Assembly: GCA_002713495.1 (NCBI GenBank)
Contig: PATA01000011.1
Location: 63,713-79,616, forward strand
Direction: 5' to 3'
From: Flavobacteriaceae bacterium
GTDB lineage: Bacteria > Bacteroidota > Bacteroidia > Flavobacteriales > Flavobacteriaceae
Length of the DNA stretch: 15,904 nucleotides
The notes below the pieces were generated by a model. The model was not told the DNA's origin. It did not search any database and saw only the letters and a program-made list of their open reading frames with translations. Shown one piece after another: positions 1 through 7,555 of this stretch. Within the stretch, counting starts at the first letter, position 1; each line of letters begins with the position of its first letter. The position numbers and the translations under genes are program-made.

Positions 1-1104
1 AATGTTTATCTTGAGGATTGGAGTAATGGGATGAGAAACTCAAAAGATTATGTAAATGAATTATTAAATTTTCTATCCACTCAGGATGTTAAAAGAATTT
101 TATTACCTGACACTCTTGGGATCTTGACACCTGTTCAAACAAAAAATTACATATCTGAAATAATTAATCAATACCCAAACCAATCTTTCGATTTTCATGG
201 ACATAATGATTATGATTTGGCAGTTGCTAATGCAATGGAAGCTGTTAAATGTGGAGTTAACGGACTACATCTAACTATCAATGGAATGGGAGAAAGAGCT
301 GGTAATGCACCATTAGCAAGTGTGGTCTCTGTAATAAAAGATTTTATTCCAAATGTTAAAACCAATATCAACGAAAAAGCATTATACAAAGTCGGTCAAA
401 TAGTATCCACATTCACCGGCATACGAATACCAGCTAATAAACCAATTGTAGGGGCTAATGTTTTTACACAAACAGCCGGAATACATGCTGACGGAGATAG
501 TAAGAATAATTTATATCATAATGACTTATTACCTGAACGTTTTGGAAGAAAAAGAAAATACGCATTAGGTAAGACATCAGGTAAGGCTAATATTATTAAA
601 AATCTCGAAGAACTAGGTTTAAAACTGAATGATTCTGATCTTAATAAAGTGACAAAAAGAATAATTGAATTAGGAGATAAAAAACAAAGGGTAACATCAT
701 ATGATCTTCCATATATTATTTCAGACGTTCTTGGTAGTAATAATTCAAAAAAAAATATAGTAGTAAGGTCATATGCCCTAACTCATGCAAAAGGATTAAA
801 TCCGTCTACATCAGTATCTCTGGAGATTGATGGGGAAATTTTAGAAGAAAATGCTTCAGGTGATGGTCAGTTCGATGCTTTTATGAATGCGGTTCAAAAG
901 ATTTACAAAAAAAAACAAATGAAGTTACCGTATTTAATTGACTATGCTGTTCATATTCCACCAGGAAGTAATTCAGATGCTTTATGTGAAACTACAATTA
1001 CATGGAGATTGGGTGATGATGAATTCATTACAAGAGGCCTTGATTCAGATCAAACTGTTTCTGCAATTATTGCGACAGAAAAAATGTTAAATAATTACTT
1101 TTAA
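1..1104 (+). CDS. leuA: 2-isopropylmalate synthase, 5' end outside the window
   Basis: Condenses 2-ketoisovalerate with acetyl-CoA, the first committed step of leucine synthesis, in the cytoplasm. The frame is open from base 1 and the first visible residues (NVYLEDWSNGM) are internal to the family, so the ATG at 31 is not the real start; roughly 130 N-terminal residues should lie upstream. Counting visible residues from base 1: DTLG at 37-40; the metal-binding HGHND at 66-70 (the His-x-His pair); GERAGN at 97-102. After a linker, the C-terminal LeuA allosteric (leucine-sensing) domain runs from about 235 to 367. The stop at 1102-1104 is two bases before leuB, so the two are surely co-transcribed. 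A related acyl transferase such as citramalate synthase is possible in principle, but the adjacent leuB and the regulatory domain favour LeuA. Confidence 0.93.
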   Translation, partial: NVYLEDWSNGMRNSKDYVNELLNFLSTQDVKRILLPDTLGILTPVQTKNYISEIINQYPNQSFDFHGHNDYDLAVANAMEAVKCGVNGLHLTINGMGERAGNAPLASVVSVIKDFIPNVKTNINEKALYKVGQIVSTFTGIRIPANKPIVGANVFTQTAGIHADGDSKNNLYHNDLLPERFGRKRKYALGKTSGKANIIKNLEELGLKLNDSDLNKVTKRIIELGDKKQRVTSYDLPYIISDVLGSNNSKKNIVVRSYALTHAKGLNPSTSVSLEIDGEILEENASGDGQFDAFMNAVQKIYKKKQMKLPYLIDYAVHIPPGSNSDALCETTITWRLGDDEFITRGLDSDQTVSAIIATEKMLNNYF

Positions 1105-1106
1105 TA

Positions 1107-2177
1107 ATGAAACTAAAAATAGCTGTTTTAGCTGGTGATGGTATTGGTCCTGAGGTCATTAGGGAAACTTTAAAAGTATCAAATGCAATAGCTGAAAAAT
1201 TCAATCATGAAATTAGTTGGAATCATGCTCTTACAGGTGCAGCTGCAATTGATAAATACGGTGATCCTTACCCACCAAACACTCACAAAACATGTATAAA
1301 TTCGGATGCTGTTCTATTTGGCGCAATTGGATTACCAAAATTTGATAATGATCCTTCTGCAAAAATTAGACCCGAGGAAGGATTATTAAGAATGAGAAAA
1401 AAATTAGGATTGTATGCTAATGTTAGACCAACCTTTACATTTCCATCCCTAATTGATAATTCACCTTTAAAAAGAGACAGAATCAAAGGAACTGATTTAG
1501 TTTTTTTAAGAGAATTAACTGGAGGTATTTATTTTGGTGAAAAAGGACGAAAAGAAAATGGAAATGTTGCTTTTGACACTTGTATATATTCTAGAAATGA
1601 AATAACAAGACTTGCAAAAATGGGGTTTGAAATAGCAATGAAAAGATCAAATAAGTTATGTTGTGTCGATAAAGCTAACGTAATGGAAAGTTCAAGATTA
1701 TGGAGAGAAACAGTTCAAAGTCTAGAGAAAAATTATCCAAAGGTAAATGTATCATACGAATTAGTTGATGCTGTTGCAATGAGGCTTATTCAGTGGCCAA
1801 ACTCTTACGATGTTTTAATTACCGAAAATTTGTTTGGAGATATTTTAACTGATGAAGCCTCAGTTATATCAGGGTCAATGGGTCTAATGCCATCAGCTTC
1901 AATTGGTGATGGAATTGCATTATATGAACCAATTCATGGATCCTTTCCGCAAGCAACAAATAAAAATATAGCTAACCCTATAGCAACAATTTTATCAGCT
2001 GCAATGATGTTCGAGATGAGTTTTTCTCTCAAAGAAGAATCAGATTTGATTAGAAAAGCTGTGAATATTTCTCTTGAGAAAGGTATAGTTACTGAAGACA
2101 TCTCTAGTATAAGAAAACCCTTTAAAACCTCTGAGGTTGGAGATTTTTTGGTCAATCAAATACTTATTAGTAATTAA
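1107..2177 (+). CDS. leuB: 3-isopropylmalate dehydrogenase
   Basis: Oxidises and decarboxylates 3-isopropylmalate to 2-ketoisocaproate with NAD+, the third step of leucine synthesis; acts as a cytoplasmic dimer. The 356 residues match the family length. Visible motifs: N-terminal AGDGIGPEV (9-17); substrate arginines R97, R107 and R135; catalytic Y142 (TGGIYFG) and K189 (VDKANVM); metal-binding D221, D245 and D249, the last two in NLFGDILTDE. The loop after HGS (277-279) reads FPQA instead of the textbook APDIAG, so the Asp that usually contacts the NAD ribose is Gln282; I believe this is common in Bacteroidota. ATG start two bases after leuA. The stop overlaps the convergent csaA stop by four bases, so there is no private space for a terminator. 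Confidence 0.97.
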   Translation: MKLKIAVLAGDGIGPEVIRETLKVSNAIAEKFNHEISWNHALTGAAAIDKYGDPYPPNTHKTCINSDAVLFGAIGLPKFDNDPSAKIRPEEGLLRMRKKLGLYANVRPTFTFPSLIDNSPLKRDRIKGTDLVFLRELTGGIYFGEKGRKENGNVAFDTCIYSRNEITRLAKMGFEIAMKRSNKLCCVDKANVMESSRLWRETVQSLEKNYPKVNVSYELVDAVAMRLIQWPNSYDVLITENLFGDILTDEASVISGSMGLMPSASIGDGIALYEPIHGSFPQATNKNIANPIATILSAAMMFEMSFSLKEESDLIRKAVNISLEKGIVTEDISSIRKPFKTSEVGDFLVNQILISN

Positions 2178-2509
2178 GAGACTATAAAACCATTTAAATT
2201 ATTTTGATTAGGTTTTAAAAGAGAAACACCATTTTTGGTCATTATTCCGAGTACCAAGCATTCACTTGTATAATTATGTATTTTTCTTTTACCAATATTA
2301 ATTACAACAACAACATTTTTTCCAATTAATTGAGGAATTGAATATAATTTTGTTAATTGTGCTGATGAATTTAAAGTACCTAAAAGACCAAAATCAATAA
2401 CTAACTTGTAAGCAGGTTTCCTTGCCTCCTTGAATACTGATGCCTTCAAAATAGAACCTATTCTCATATCAATTAAATTGAATTCCTTTATATCAATCAG
2501 GTTTTTCAA
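2174..2509 (-). CDS. csaA: CsaA-type tRNA-binding / export-chaperone-like protein
   Basis: A 111-residue single-domain protein of the EMAPII/Trbp111-like tRNA-binding OB fold, the normal CsaA length (about 110). Diagnostic stretches: the D-x-R-x-G-x-I beginning (14-19), the KLVIDFG strand (35-41), SSAQLTKLY (48-56) and the SECLVLG strand (82-88). B. subtilis CsaA is described as binding SecA and preproteins, while structural relatives bind tRNA; which applies here is not decided by sequence. The only start giving the whole domain is TTG at 2509, because an in-frame stop lies three codons upstream and the first ATG (residue 15) would remove the conserved N-terminus. It follows the isomerase gene by 17 bases on the same strand and ends inside leuB's stop. 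Confidence 0.88.
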   Translation of the reverse strand: MKNLIDIKEFNLIDMRIGSILKASVFKEARKPAYKLVIDFGLLGTLNSSAQLTKLYSIPQLIGKNVVVVINIGKRKIHNYTSECLVLGIMTKNGVSLLKPNQNNLNGFIVS

Positions 2510-2526
2510 ATTTGCTTAAATAAAAT

Positions 2527-3459
2527 TCAGTTTATTTTTAGTAATTCAACCTCAAAAATCAATGTTGCATTTGGAGGAATTACGCCTCCTGCTCCGTTTG
2601 CTCCATATGCTAATTCACTAGGAATAACAAGTTTTGCAGAGGCTCCTTCACTTAATAAACTAATACCTTCATCCCAACCAGCTATAACTTGTCCTATTCC
2701 AAGAGTAAAATCTATGGGCTGATCTCTTTGAATTGAAGAGTCAAAAACAGTACCATCAAGAAGCATTCCTTTATAATGAACTCTAATGTTTTGTCCTTTA
2801 ACGGGTTTATTTTTATTTCCTTCTTTATTTATCTTATAATACAAACCAGATGAGGTTTTACTCATTCCCTCAATATGCTTTTCAAATTCAAGTATTTCTA
2901 ATTTATTTTCTAACTCTTTTGAGTCTTTCTTGTCATTAATAAATTTATTAAATGCCTTAGTTGCATTCCATTTTTTCGCATTGTTTCCTACTCTAATAAT
3001 TTCGATACTAATAATTAAATCGTTTTGTTCAATAATATTTACGACATCAATTCCTTCAATCACTTTTCCAAAAACAGTGTGTTTTCCATCTAACCAATTT
3101 GTTGGAACATGAGTTATAAAAAACTGACTCCCATTTGTTCCAGGACCAGCATTTGCCATTGAAAGAATCCCAGGTTCGTCATGTTTTAAATCTTTAGAAA
3201 ATTCATCATCAAATTGATATCCTGGACCGCCTGTACCTTTACCCTGGGGACAACCAGCTTGAATCATAAAATCTTTAATTACTCTATGAAATTTAATTCC
3301 ATCGTAGAAAGGAAGTCCATTTTCTTTGAAGCTGTTTTTTATTTCACCTTCAGCCAGACCAACAAAGTTTCCTACCGTTCCAGGGGTAATTTCATATTTT
3401 AAATTAGCAATAATCTCACCTTTAGTGGTGACAAATTTTGCATATAGCCCGTTTTTCAT
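2527..3459 (-). CDS. Cyclophilin-FKBP fusion peptidyl-prolyl isomerase
   Basis: A two-domain prolyl isomerase that should catalyse cis-trans isomerisation at proline. From the ATG at 3459 it has 310 residues. The N-terminal cyclophilin domain (about 3-160) keeps catalytic FHR (R59), FMIQ (F64, M65, Q67), the NGSQFFIT stretch and WLDGKH (W122, H127). A charged helical linker follows (about 162-200). The C-terminal FKBP domain (about 204-310) keeps VHYKG (Y229), VFDSS (F239, D240), VIAGW (V258, I259, W262), LAYG (Y285) and FEVEL (F302). Both active sites look intact. This order matches the dual-family immunophilin (CFBP) reported from Flavobacterium. No signal peptide is visible, so it is probably cytosolic. 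A TTG four codons earlier (3471) also opens the frame, but the ATG fits better. Upstream recQ is 50 bases away on the same strand. Confidence 0.92.
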   Translation of the reverse strand: MKNGLYAKFVTTKGEIIANLKYEITPGTVGNFVGLAEGEIKNSFKENGLPFYDGIKFHRVIKDFMIQAGCPQGKGTGGPGYQFDDEFSKDLKHDEPGILSMANAGPGTNGSQFFITHVPTNWLDGKHTVFGKVIEGIDVVNIIEQNDLIISIEIIRVGNNAKKWNATKAFNKFINDKKDSKELENKLEILEFEKHIEGMSKTSSGLYYKINKEGNKNKPVKGQNIRVHYKGMLLDGTVFDSSIQRDQPIDFTLGIGQVIAGWDEGISLLSEGASAKLVIPSELAYGANGAGGVIPPNATLIFEVELLKIN

Positions 3460-3509
3460 TTTTTTTGTCAATATAGATAGATAATTTAAATATATAGATA
3501 AACAATAAA

Positions 3510-5690
3510 TTAATTAGCTATTTCTGATAAGAATTTGATTCTATATAATCTTAATTCATCTTCCTCAAAATCACCTTCAAAGTTTTCAATTACAGTTTCA
3601 ATGTTATCTGTTTCTGAGTTTATAAAATAATCATGAAGTTCACTTTGTGAATCTTCATCTAGAAATTCATCTACGTAATAATTTATATTTAATTTAGTAC
3701 CTGAAATAACAATTGTTTCCATTTCAGTTATGAGTTGATTAAAATTCATTCCTTTGGAAAGAGCAATATCCTCCAAAGGAATTTTTCTATCAATATTCTG
3801 AATTAAATATAATTTTAATGAGGAATTTGAACCAGTACTTTTTATTATCAAATCATCAGGTCTAATGATTTTATTCTCTTCAACATAACTATTAATTAAA
3901 TTTAAAAAAGGTTCACCAAAACGTTTGACTTTTCCTTCACTAACACCAACAATACTTGATAATTCAGAAGTACTAGAAGGGTATTTAATTGCAATTTCTT
4001 GTAAAGAATTTTCTTGAAAAACAACATATGGAGGAATTTTATATTCCTTAGCAATCTTTTTTCTTAGGTCCTTTAAATTATTCATAAGAATCTTATCATA
4101 TTCAATAACATTTGGAATTTTTACAGCTGAATCAATCTTATTAGTAAACCTAAACTTCATTTTAATATTAAAAGGAGACTTTATGTATTCGTCTCCTTTT
4201 GGAGTTAACTTAATTAAACCATATGTCTCGATATCCTTTAAAATAAAACCTAATACAATAGACTGGTTTATTAAACCAGTCCAATAATTTTTATCTTTAT
4301 ATTTTCCCTTTCCAAAAAATGATTTTAAATGGGTTTTATGAGATAGAATTAATGCATTTGTTTCTCCTGTCAAAATCTTTACCAATTCTTTTTGCTTATA
4401 TGACTGTTTTGTTTCGATTAGAATTTTTAGTAATAAAATCAGTTCAGTTTCTACTTCGAAAGAGGGAGACGGATATCTCATATTATCATCATTTTTTGCA
4501 CCATCCCCATTTTCTGGATCAAAGCTTTCACCAAAATAATTTAAAATAAATTGCCTCCTTGATGTTAATATTTCAGAATATGCAACAACATCATCTAATA
4601 AAGTTTTTCCTATTTCTTTTTCAGCAATAGGCTTATCCGAAAGAAATTTTTCTAATTTTTCAATATCTTTTTTTGAATAGAATGCAACACAATGACCTTC
4701 ACCACCATCTCTTCCTGCTCTCCCAGTTTCTTGGTAATAGCTTTCAATGCTTTTTGGCATATCATTATGTATTACGTACCTTACGTCTGGCTTATCAATT
4801 CCCATTCCAAATGCAATGGTCGCTACTATAACATCACATTCTTCATTTAGAAAGGAATCCTGATTTTTAGCTCTTGTTTTTATATCAAGGCCTGCATGAT
4901 AAGGTAGTACTTTTATATTATTCACCCTAATAACTTCAGTTAATTCCTCAACTCTTTTTCGAGATAGACAATATATTATGCCTGACTTACCAATATTCCC
5001 TTTAATAAATTTTATTATTTCACCATCAATTTCATCAGTTTTAGATCTAACCTCATAGAATAAATTAGGTCTATTGAAAGAAGCTTTGAAAACTTTTGCG
5101 TTTTGAATATTTAAGTTTTTTAATATGTCATCCTGAACTTTAAGGGTTGCTGTAGCGGTTAAAGCAATGATTATTGAATCTAATTTTATTTTATTAATTA
5201 GCAAACTTAAATTTCTATAATCTGGTCTAAAGTCATGGCCCCATTCAGAAATACAATGAGCCTCATCTATTGCAAAAAAGGAAATTTCTATTTTTTGTAA
5301 AAAAGAAATTGTTGATTCTTTTGTTAGTGATTCTGGAGCAACATATAAAAGTTTTGTTTTAGCAGCAATAAGATCAGATTTAACTTCCTCAATTTCTGAT
5401 TTTGATAATGAAGAATTAAAGACATGAGCAACATTCTTGTTGAATGATAATCCTCTGATAAAGTCAACCTGATTTTTCATCAAAGCAATTAAAGGAGATA
5501 TAACTATAGCGGTACCATTACTGAGTAAAGCAGGCAATTGATAACATAATGATTTTCCTCCGCCAGTAGGCATAATTACAAATGAATTATGTCTTTTTAA
5601 AACATTTTTAATGACTGATTTCTGGAGTCCCTTAAATGTTGAAAAACCGAAAAATTTTTTTAAGCTTTCTTCTAAACTTACCTCACTCAT
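3510..5690 (-). CDS. recQ: ATP-dependent DNA helicase RecQ
   Basis: A 3'-5' superfamily 2 helicase for recombinational repair and fork processing, 726 residues. Helicase core: Walker A TGGGKS (42-47), DEAH (142-145) followed by the aromatic-rich loop [15 protein letters not shown], motif III ATAT-type (177-180), and motif [12 protein letters not shown] (320-329). A winged-helix RQC domain covers about 412-505, an HRDC domain about 530-606, and a C-terminal helix-turn-helix-like extension with an acidic tail about 615-726, as in many Bacteroidota RecQ proteins. The zinc-binding four-cysteine region is degenerate: there is no cysteine anywhere after residue 334. ATG start at 5690, divergent from kdsD with 87 bases between. 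Strong inverted repeats lie inside the gene (4170-4200, 4261-4281), and a small hairpin covers the start codon. Confidence 0.97.
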   Translation of the reverse strand: MSEVSLEESLKKFFGFSTFKGLQKSVIKNVLKRHNSFVIMPTGGGKSLCYQLPALLSNGTAIVISPLIALMKNQVDFIRGLSFNKNVAHVFNSSLSKSEIEEVKSDLIAAKTKLLYVAPESLTKESTISFLQKIEISFFAIDEAHCISEWGHDFRPDYRNLSLLINKIKLDSIIIALTATATLKVQDDILKNLNIQNAKVFKASFNRPNLFYEVRSKTDEIDGEIIKFIKGNIGKSGIIYCLSRKRVEELTEVIRVNNIKVLPYHAGLDIKTRAKNQDSFLNEECDVIVATIAFGMGIDKPDVRYVIHNDMPKSIESYYQETGRAGRDGGEGHCVAFYSKKDIEKLEKFLSDKPIAEKEIGKTLLDDVVAYSEILTSRRQFILNYFGESFDPENGDGAKNDDNMRYPSPSFEVETELILLLKILIETKQSYKQKELVKILTGETNALILSHKTHLKSFFGKGKYKDKNYWTGLINQSIVLGFILKDIETYGLIKLTPKGDEYIKSPFNIKMKFRFTNKIDSAVKIPNVIEYDKILMNNLKDLRKKIAKEYKIPPYVVFQENSLQEIAIKYPSSTSELSSIVGVSEGKVKRFGEPFLNLINSYVEENKIIRPDDLIIKSTGSNSSLKLYLIQNIDRKIPLEDIALSKGMNFNQLITEMETIVISGTKLNINYYVDEFLDEDSQSELHDYFINSETDNIETVIENFEGDFEEDELRLYRIKFLSEIAN
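4170..4200. repeat. 10-bp perfect inverted repeat inside recQ
   Basis: AAAAGGAGAC (4170-4179) and GTCTCCTTTT (4191-4200) are exact reverse complements around an 11-base loop. In the recQ transcript this gives a hairpin ending in UUUU, like a short intrinsic terminator, at the boundary between the winged-helix and HRDC domains (residues about 498-507). Confidence 0.7.
4261..4281. repeat. Near-perfect 21-bp palindrome inside recQ
   Basis: GACTGGTTTA (4261-4270) and TAAACCAGTC (4272-4281) are exact reverse complements separated by one base. As RNA this is a nine-pair stem with a three-base loop; as DNA it has the symmetry of a dimeric protein-binding site. It encodes the TGLINQS segment of the winged-helix domain. 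Confidence 0.75.
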
Positions 5691-5701
5691 CGAGATCGAT
5701 G
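5688..5701 (-). promoter_or_regulatory. Palindrome covering the recQ start codon
   Basis: CATCGA-2 bases-TCGATG forms a 14-base inverted repeat whose inner end is the recQ ATG. In recQ mRNA it folds as CAUCG / loop AUCU / CGAUG, a five-pair stem that includes the AUG. It could mask translation initiation or act as an operator in the recQ/kdsD gap. It may also be chance. Confidence 0.35.
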
Positions 5702-5718
5702 CTTATTCATAAATTAGC

Positions 5719-5726
5719 TACATTTG
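5719..5726 (+). promoter_or_regulatory. Candidate -7 box for kdsD-tatC-lptB
   Basis: TACATTTG is an exact TAnnTTTG match in the recQ/kdsD divergent gap, about 52 bases upstream of the TTG start of kdsD. No TTG box is visible 17-23 bases before it, so the call rests on one element and its location. The rest of the 87-base gap is AT-rich; I see no convincing recQ promoter on the other strand. Confidence 0.4.
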
Positions 5727-5777
5727 TATTAAATAAATATACAATTTTCTTTTTGAAAATATAAAAATTGTTTCAAT

Positions 5778-6743
5778 TTGATATCTAAGAAAAATATTAT
5801 TGAAAGAGCCAAAATGACCATATTAATGGAGGCTAATGCTATTAATGACTTAATTAATCATATAGACGATAATTTTGTAAAAGTTGTTAATTTGATTGCT
5901 AATTCAAAAGGTAGGATAGTTGTAACGGGTGTTGGTAAAAGTGGAGTAATTGGAATGAAAATTGTAGCGACTTTGAATTCAACAGGCACACCTTCAATTT
6001 TTATGCATGCTGGTGATGCAACTCATGGAGACCTTGGTATAATTCAAACAAATGATATAGTAATTTGCATATCAAAAAGTGGAAATTCTTCTGAAATTAA
6101 AAGTTTAATTCCTTACCTAAAAAAAGAAAAAATTATCATTGTCGGCATGACTTCAAACAGTAATTCCTTTTTATCATCTAATTCAGATTTTATATTGTAC
6201 ACACCAGTTAAAAGGGAAGCATGCCCAAATAATCTAGCTCCTACAACCAGTACTAGTGTTCAACTATCTATGGGAGATGCTCTAGCCATGTGTTTATTGG
6301 AACAAAATAAATTCGAAACTAAAGATTTTGCAAAATTTCATCCGGGTGGTAGTTTAGGTAAAAGGCTATTTCTAACTGTAGGTGAAATGATTAAATCAAA
6401 AAAACCTCCATTTGTAAGTTTAAATGATCCGCTGAAAAATATAATTAATGAAATAACCTCAAAAATGCAGGGTGTAACAGCTGTTCTTGAAAGGGATAGA
6501 GTTGTTGGAATTATAACTGATGGGGACATAAGAAGAATGTTGGAACAAAACAAATCATATGAAAACATTAAGGCTTCTGATATTATGAGTAAGGATCCAA
6601 AATATCTAGAGTTTGATACGTTGGCAGTTGAAGCAGCAAAAATGATGAATGATAAAAAAATAAACCAAATAATTATTTTAAAAAATAATGACTATGTTGG
6701 AATTGTTCATGTTTTAGATTTAATTAAAGAGGGGATCAATTGA
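5778..6743 (+). CDS. kdsD: Arabinose-5-phosphate isomerase (SIS + two CBS domains)
   Basis: Converts ribulose 5-phosphate to arabinose 5-phosphate, the entry to KDO synthesis for LPS core, in the cytoplasm. The 321 residues match KdsD/KpsF. The SIS domain (about 35-185) has GVGKSG (51-56), HGDLG, SKSGNSSE and the HPGGSLGKRL block; residues K54, E106, E147 and H188 line up with the catalytic K59, E111, E152 and H193 of E. coli KdsD. Two CBS repeats follow (about 205-262 and 265-320). The start is probably TTG at 5778: an in-frame stop lies at 5754 and the first ATG (5814, residue 13) would trim a conserved N-terminal helix. Its TGA stop shares a base with the tatC ATG. A candidate -7 promoter box lies at 5719-5726. 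Confidence 0.94.
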   Translation: MISKKNIIERAKMTILMEANAINDLINHIDDNFVKVVNLIANSKGRIVVTGVGKSGVIGMKIVATLNSTGTPSIFMHAGDATHGDLGIIQTNDIVICISKSGNSSEIKSLIPYLKKEKIIIVGMTSNSNSFLSSNSDFILYTPVKREACPNNLAPTTSTSVQLSMGDALAMCLLEQNKFETKDFAKFHPGGSLGKRLFLTVGEMIKSKKPPFVSLNDPLKNIINEITSKMQGVTAVLERDRVVGIITDGDIRRMLEQNKSYENIKASDIMSKDPKYLEFDTLAVEAAKMMNDKKINQIIILKNNDYVGIVHVLDLIKEGIN

Positions 6744-7543
6744 TGAAAGATCCAAATCAAATGTCATTTCTTGATCATTTGGAAGAACTACGGTGGCATC
6801 TAATTAGATCTGTAGTTTCAATTATCATTGTCGGATCATTGGCTTTTCTTTTTAAAGATTTTATTTTTGACACTTTATTATTTGGTCCTAAAAATATAAA
6901 TTTTATTACCTATAGGTGGTTTTGTAATATTAGTGAAATATTGGGACAGGGTAATAGTTTTTGCATACAAGAAATGCCCTTTAGAATTCAGAGTAGAACC
7001 ATGGCTGGTCAATTTTCAGCGCATTTATGGACTTCAATATTAGCAGGGTTTATTGTTTCTTTTCCATATGTTTTGTATGAACTATGGAAATTTATAAGTC
7101 CAGGACTAAATAATTATGAAAGAAAAAATGCAAGAGGGTTTATATTAATTGCTTCATTGTTATTTTTTACGGGTGTCCTTTTTGGATATTTTATTATTAC
7201 TCCTCTGTCAATAAATTTTTTAGGAAATTATTCAGTTAGTGATGAAGTCTTCAATGATTTTGATCTTGCTAGCTACATAAGTTTGTTGAGAGCATCTGTT
7301 TTAGCCTCCGGATTAATCTTTGAGCTTCCAATTATAATATATTTTTTTACTAAAATTGGTATTGTAACTCCAAAATTTTTAAAATCAAACAGAAAATTTG
7401 CATTGGTTATCTTGTTGTCTTTGTCAGCAATAATTACACCCCCTGACATAGCAAGTCAAATAATAGTATGTATTCCTCTTCTTATTTTATACGAAGTGAG
7501 TATTTTTATATCAAGAATTGTTTATAAAAAGCAAGAAAAGTAG
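6743..7543 (+). CDS. tatC: Sec-independent protein translocase subunit TatC
   Basis: The twin-arginine signal-binding core of the Tat translocase in the inner membrane, which exports folded proteins. 266 residues from the ATG at 6743, overlapping kdsD's stop as TGATG; the TTG one codon earlier is not needed. The N-terminal cytoplasmic helix carries HLEELR with E15 and R17, positions critical in E. coli TatC. Six membrane segments are visible at about 22-42, 92-114, 133-153, 186-204, 217-231 and 236-258. Also present are YELWKFISPGL with downstream E126 (equivalent to the signal-recognition E103) and IFELP with E194 (equivalent to E170). The first periplasmic loop (about 45-90) is long, as I recall for Bacteroidota. 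No tatA/B gene is in the window. lptB starts 12 bases downstream. Confidence 0.96.
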   Translation: MKDPNQMSFLDHLEELRWHLIRSVVSIIIVGSLAFLFKDFIFDTLLFGPKNINFITYRWFCNISEILGQGNSFCIQEMPFRIQSRTMAGQFSAHLWTSILAGFIVSFPYVLYELWKFISPGLNNYERKNARGFILIASLLFFTGVLFGYFIITPLSINFLGNYSVSDEVFNDFDLASYISLLRASVLASGLIFELPIIIYFFTKIGIVTPKFLKSNRKFALVILLSLSAIITPPDIASQIIVCIPLLILYEVSIFISRIVYKKQEK

Positions 7544-7555
7544 AATTATAATTAA

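Noticed and set aside
2174..2220. TAAAACC/GGTTTTA inverted repeat as a shared terminator for leuB and csaA
   Set aside because: Seven AT-rich pairs with a 19-base loop and no T-run on either strand; it lies inside csaA coding sequence.
3460..3471. TTG at 3471 as the start of the isomerase gene
   Set aside because: An ATG four codons later fits the domain start, and the added residues (MTKK) carry no conservation signal.
6740..6742. TTG at 6740 as the tatC start
   Set aside because: The very next codon is ATG and gives the usual TGATG stop/start overlap with kdsD.
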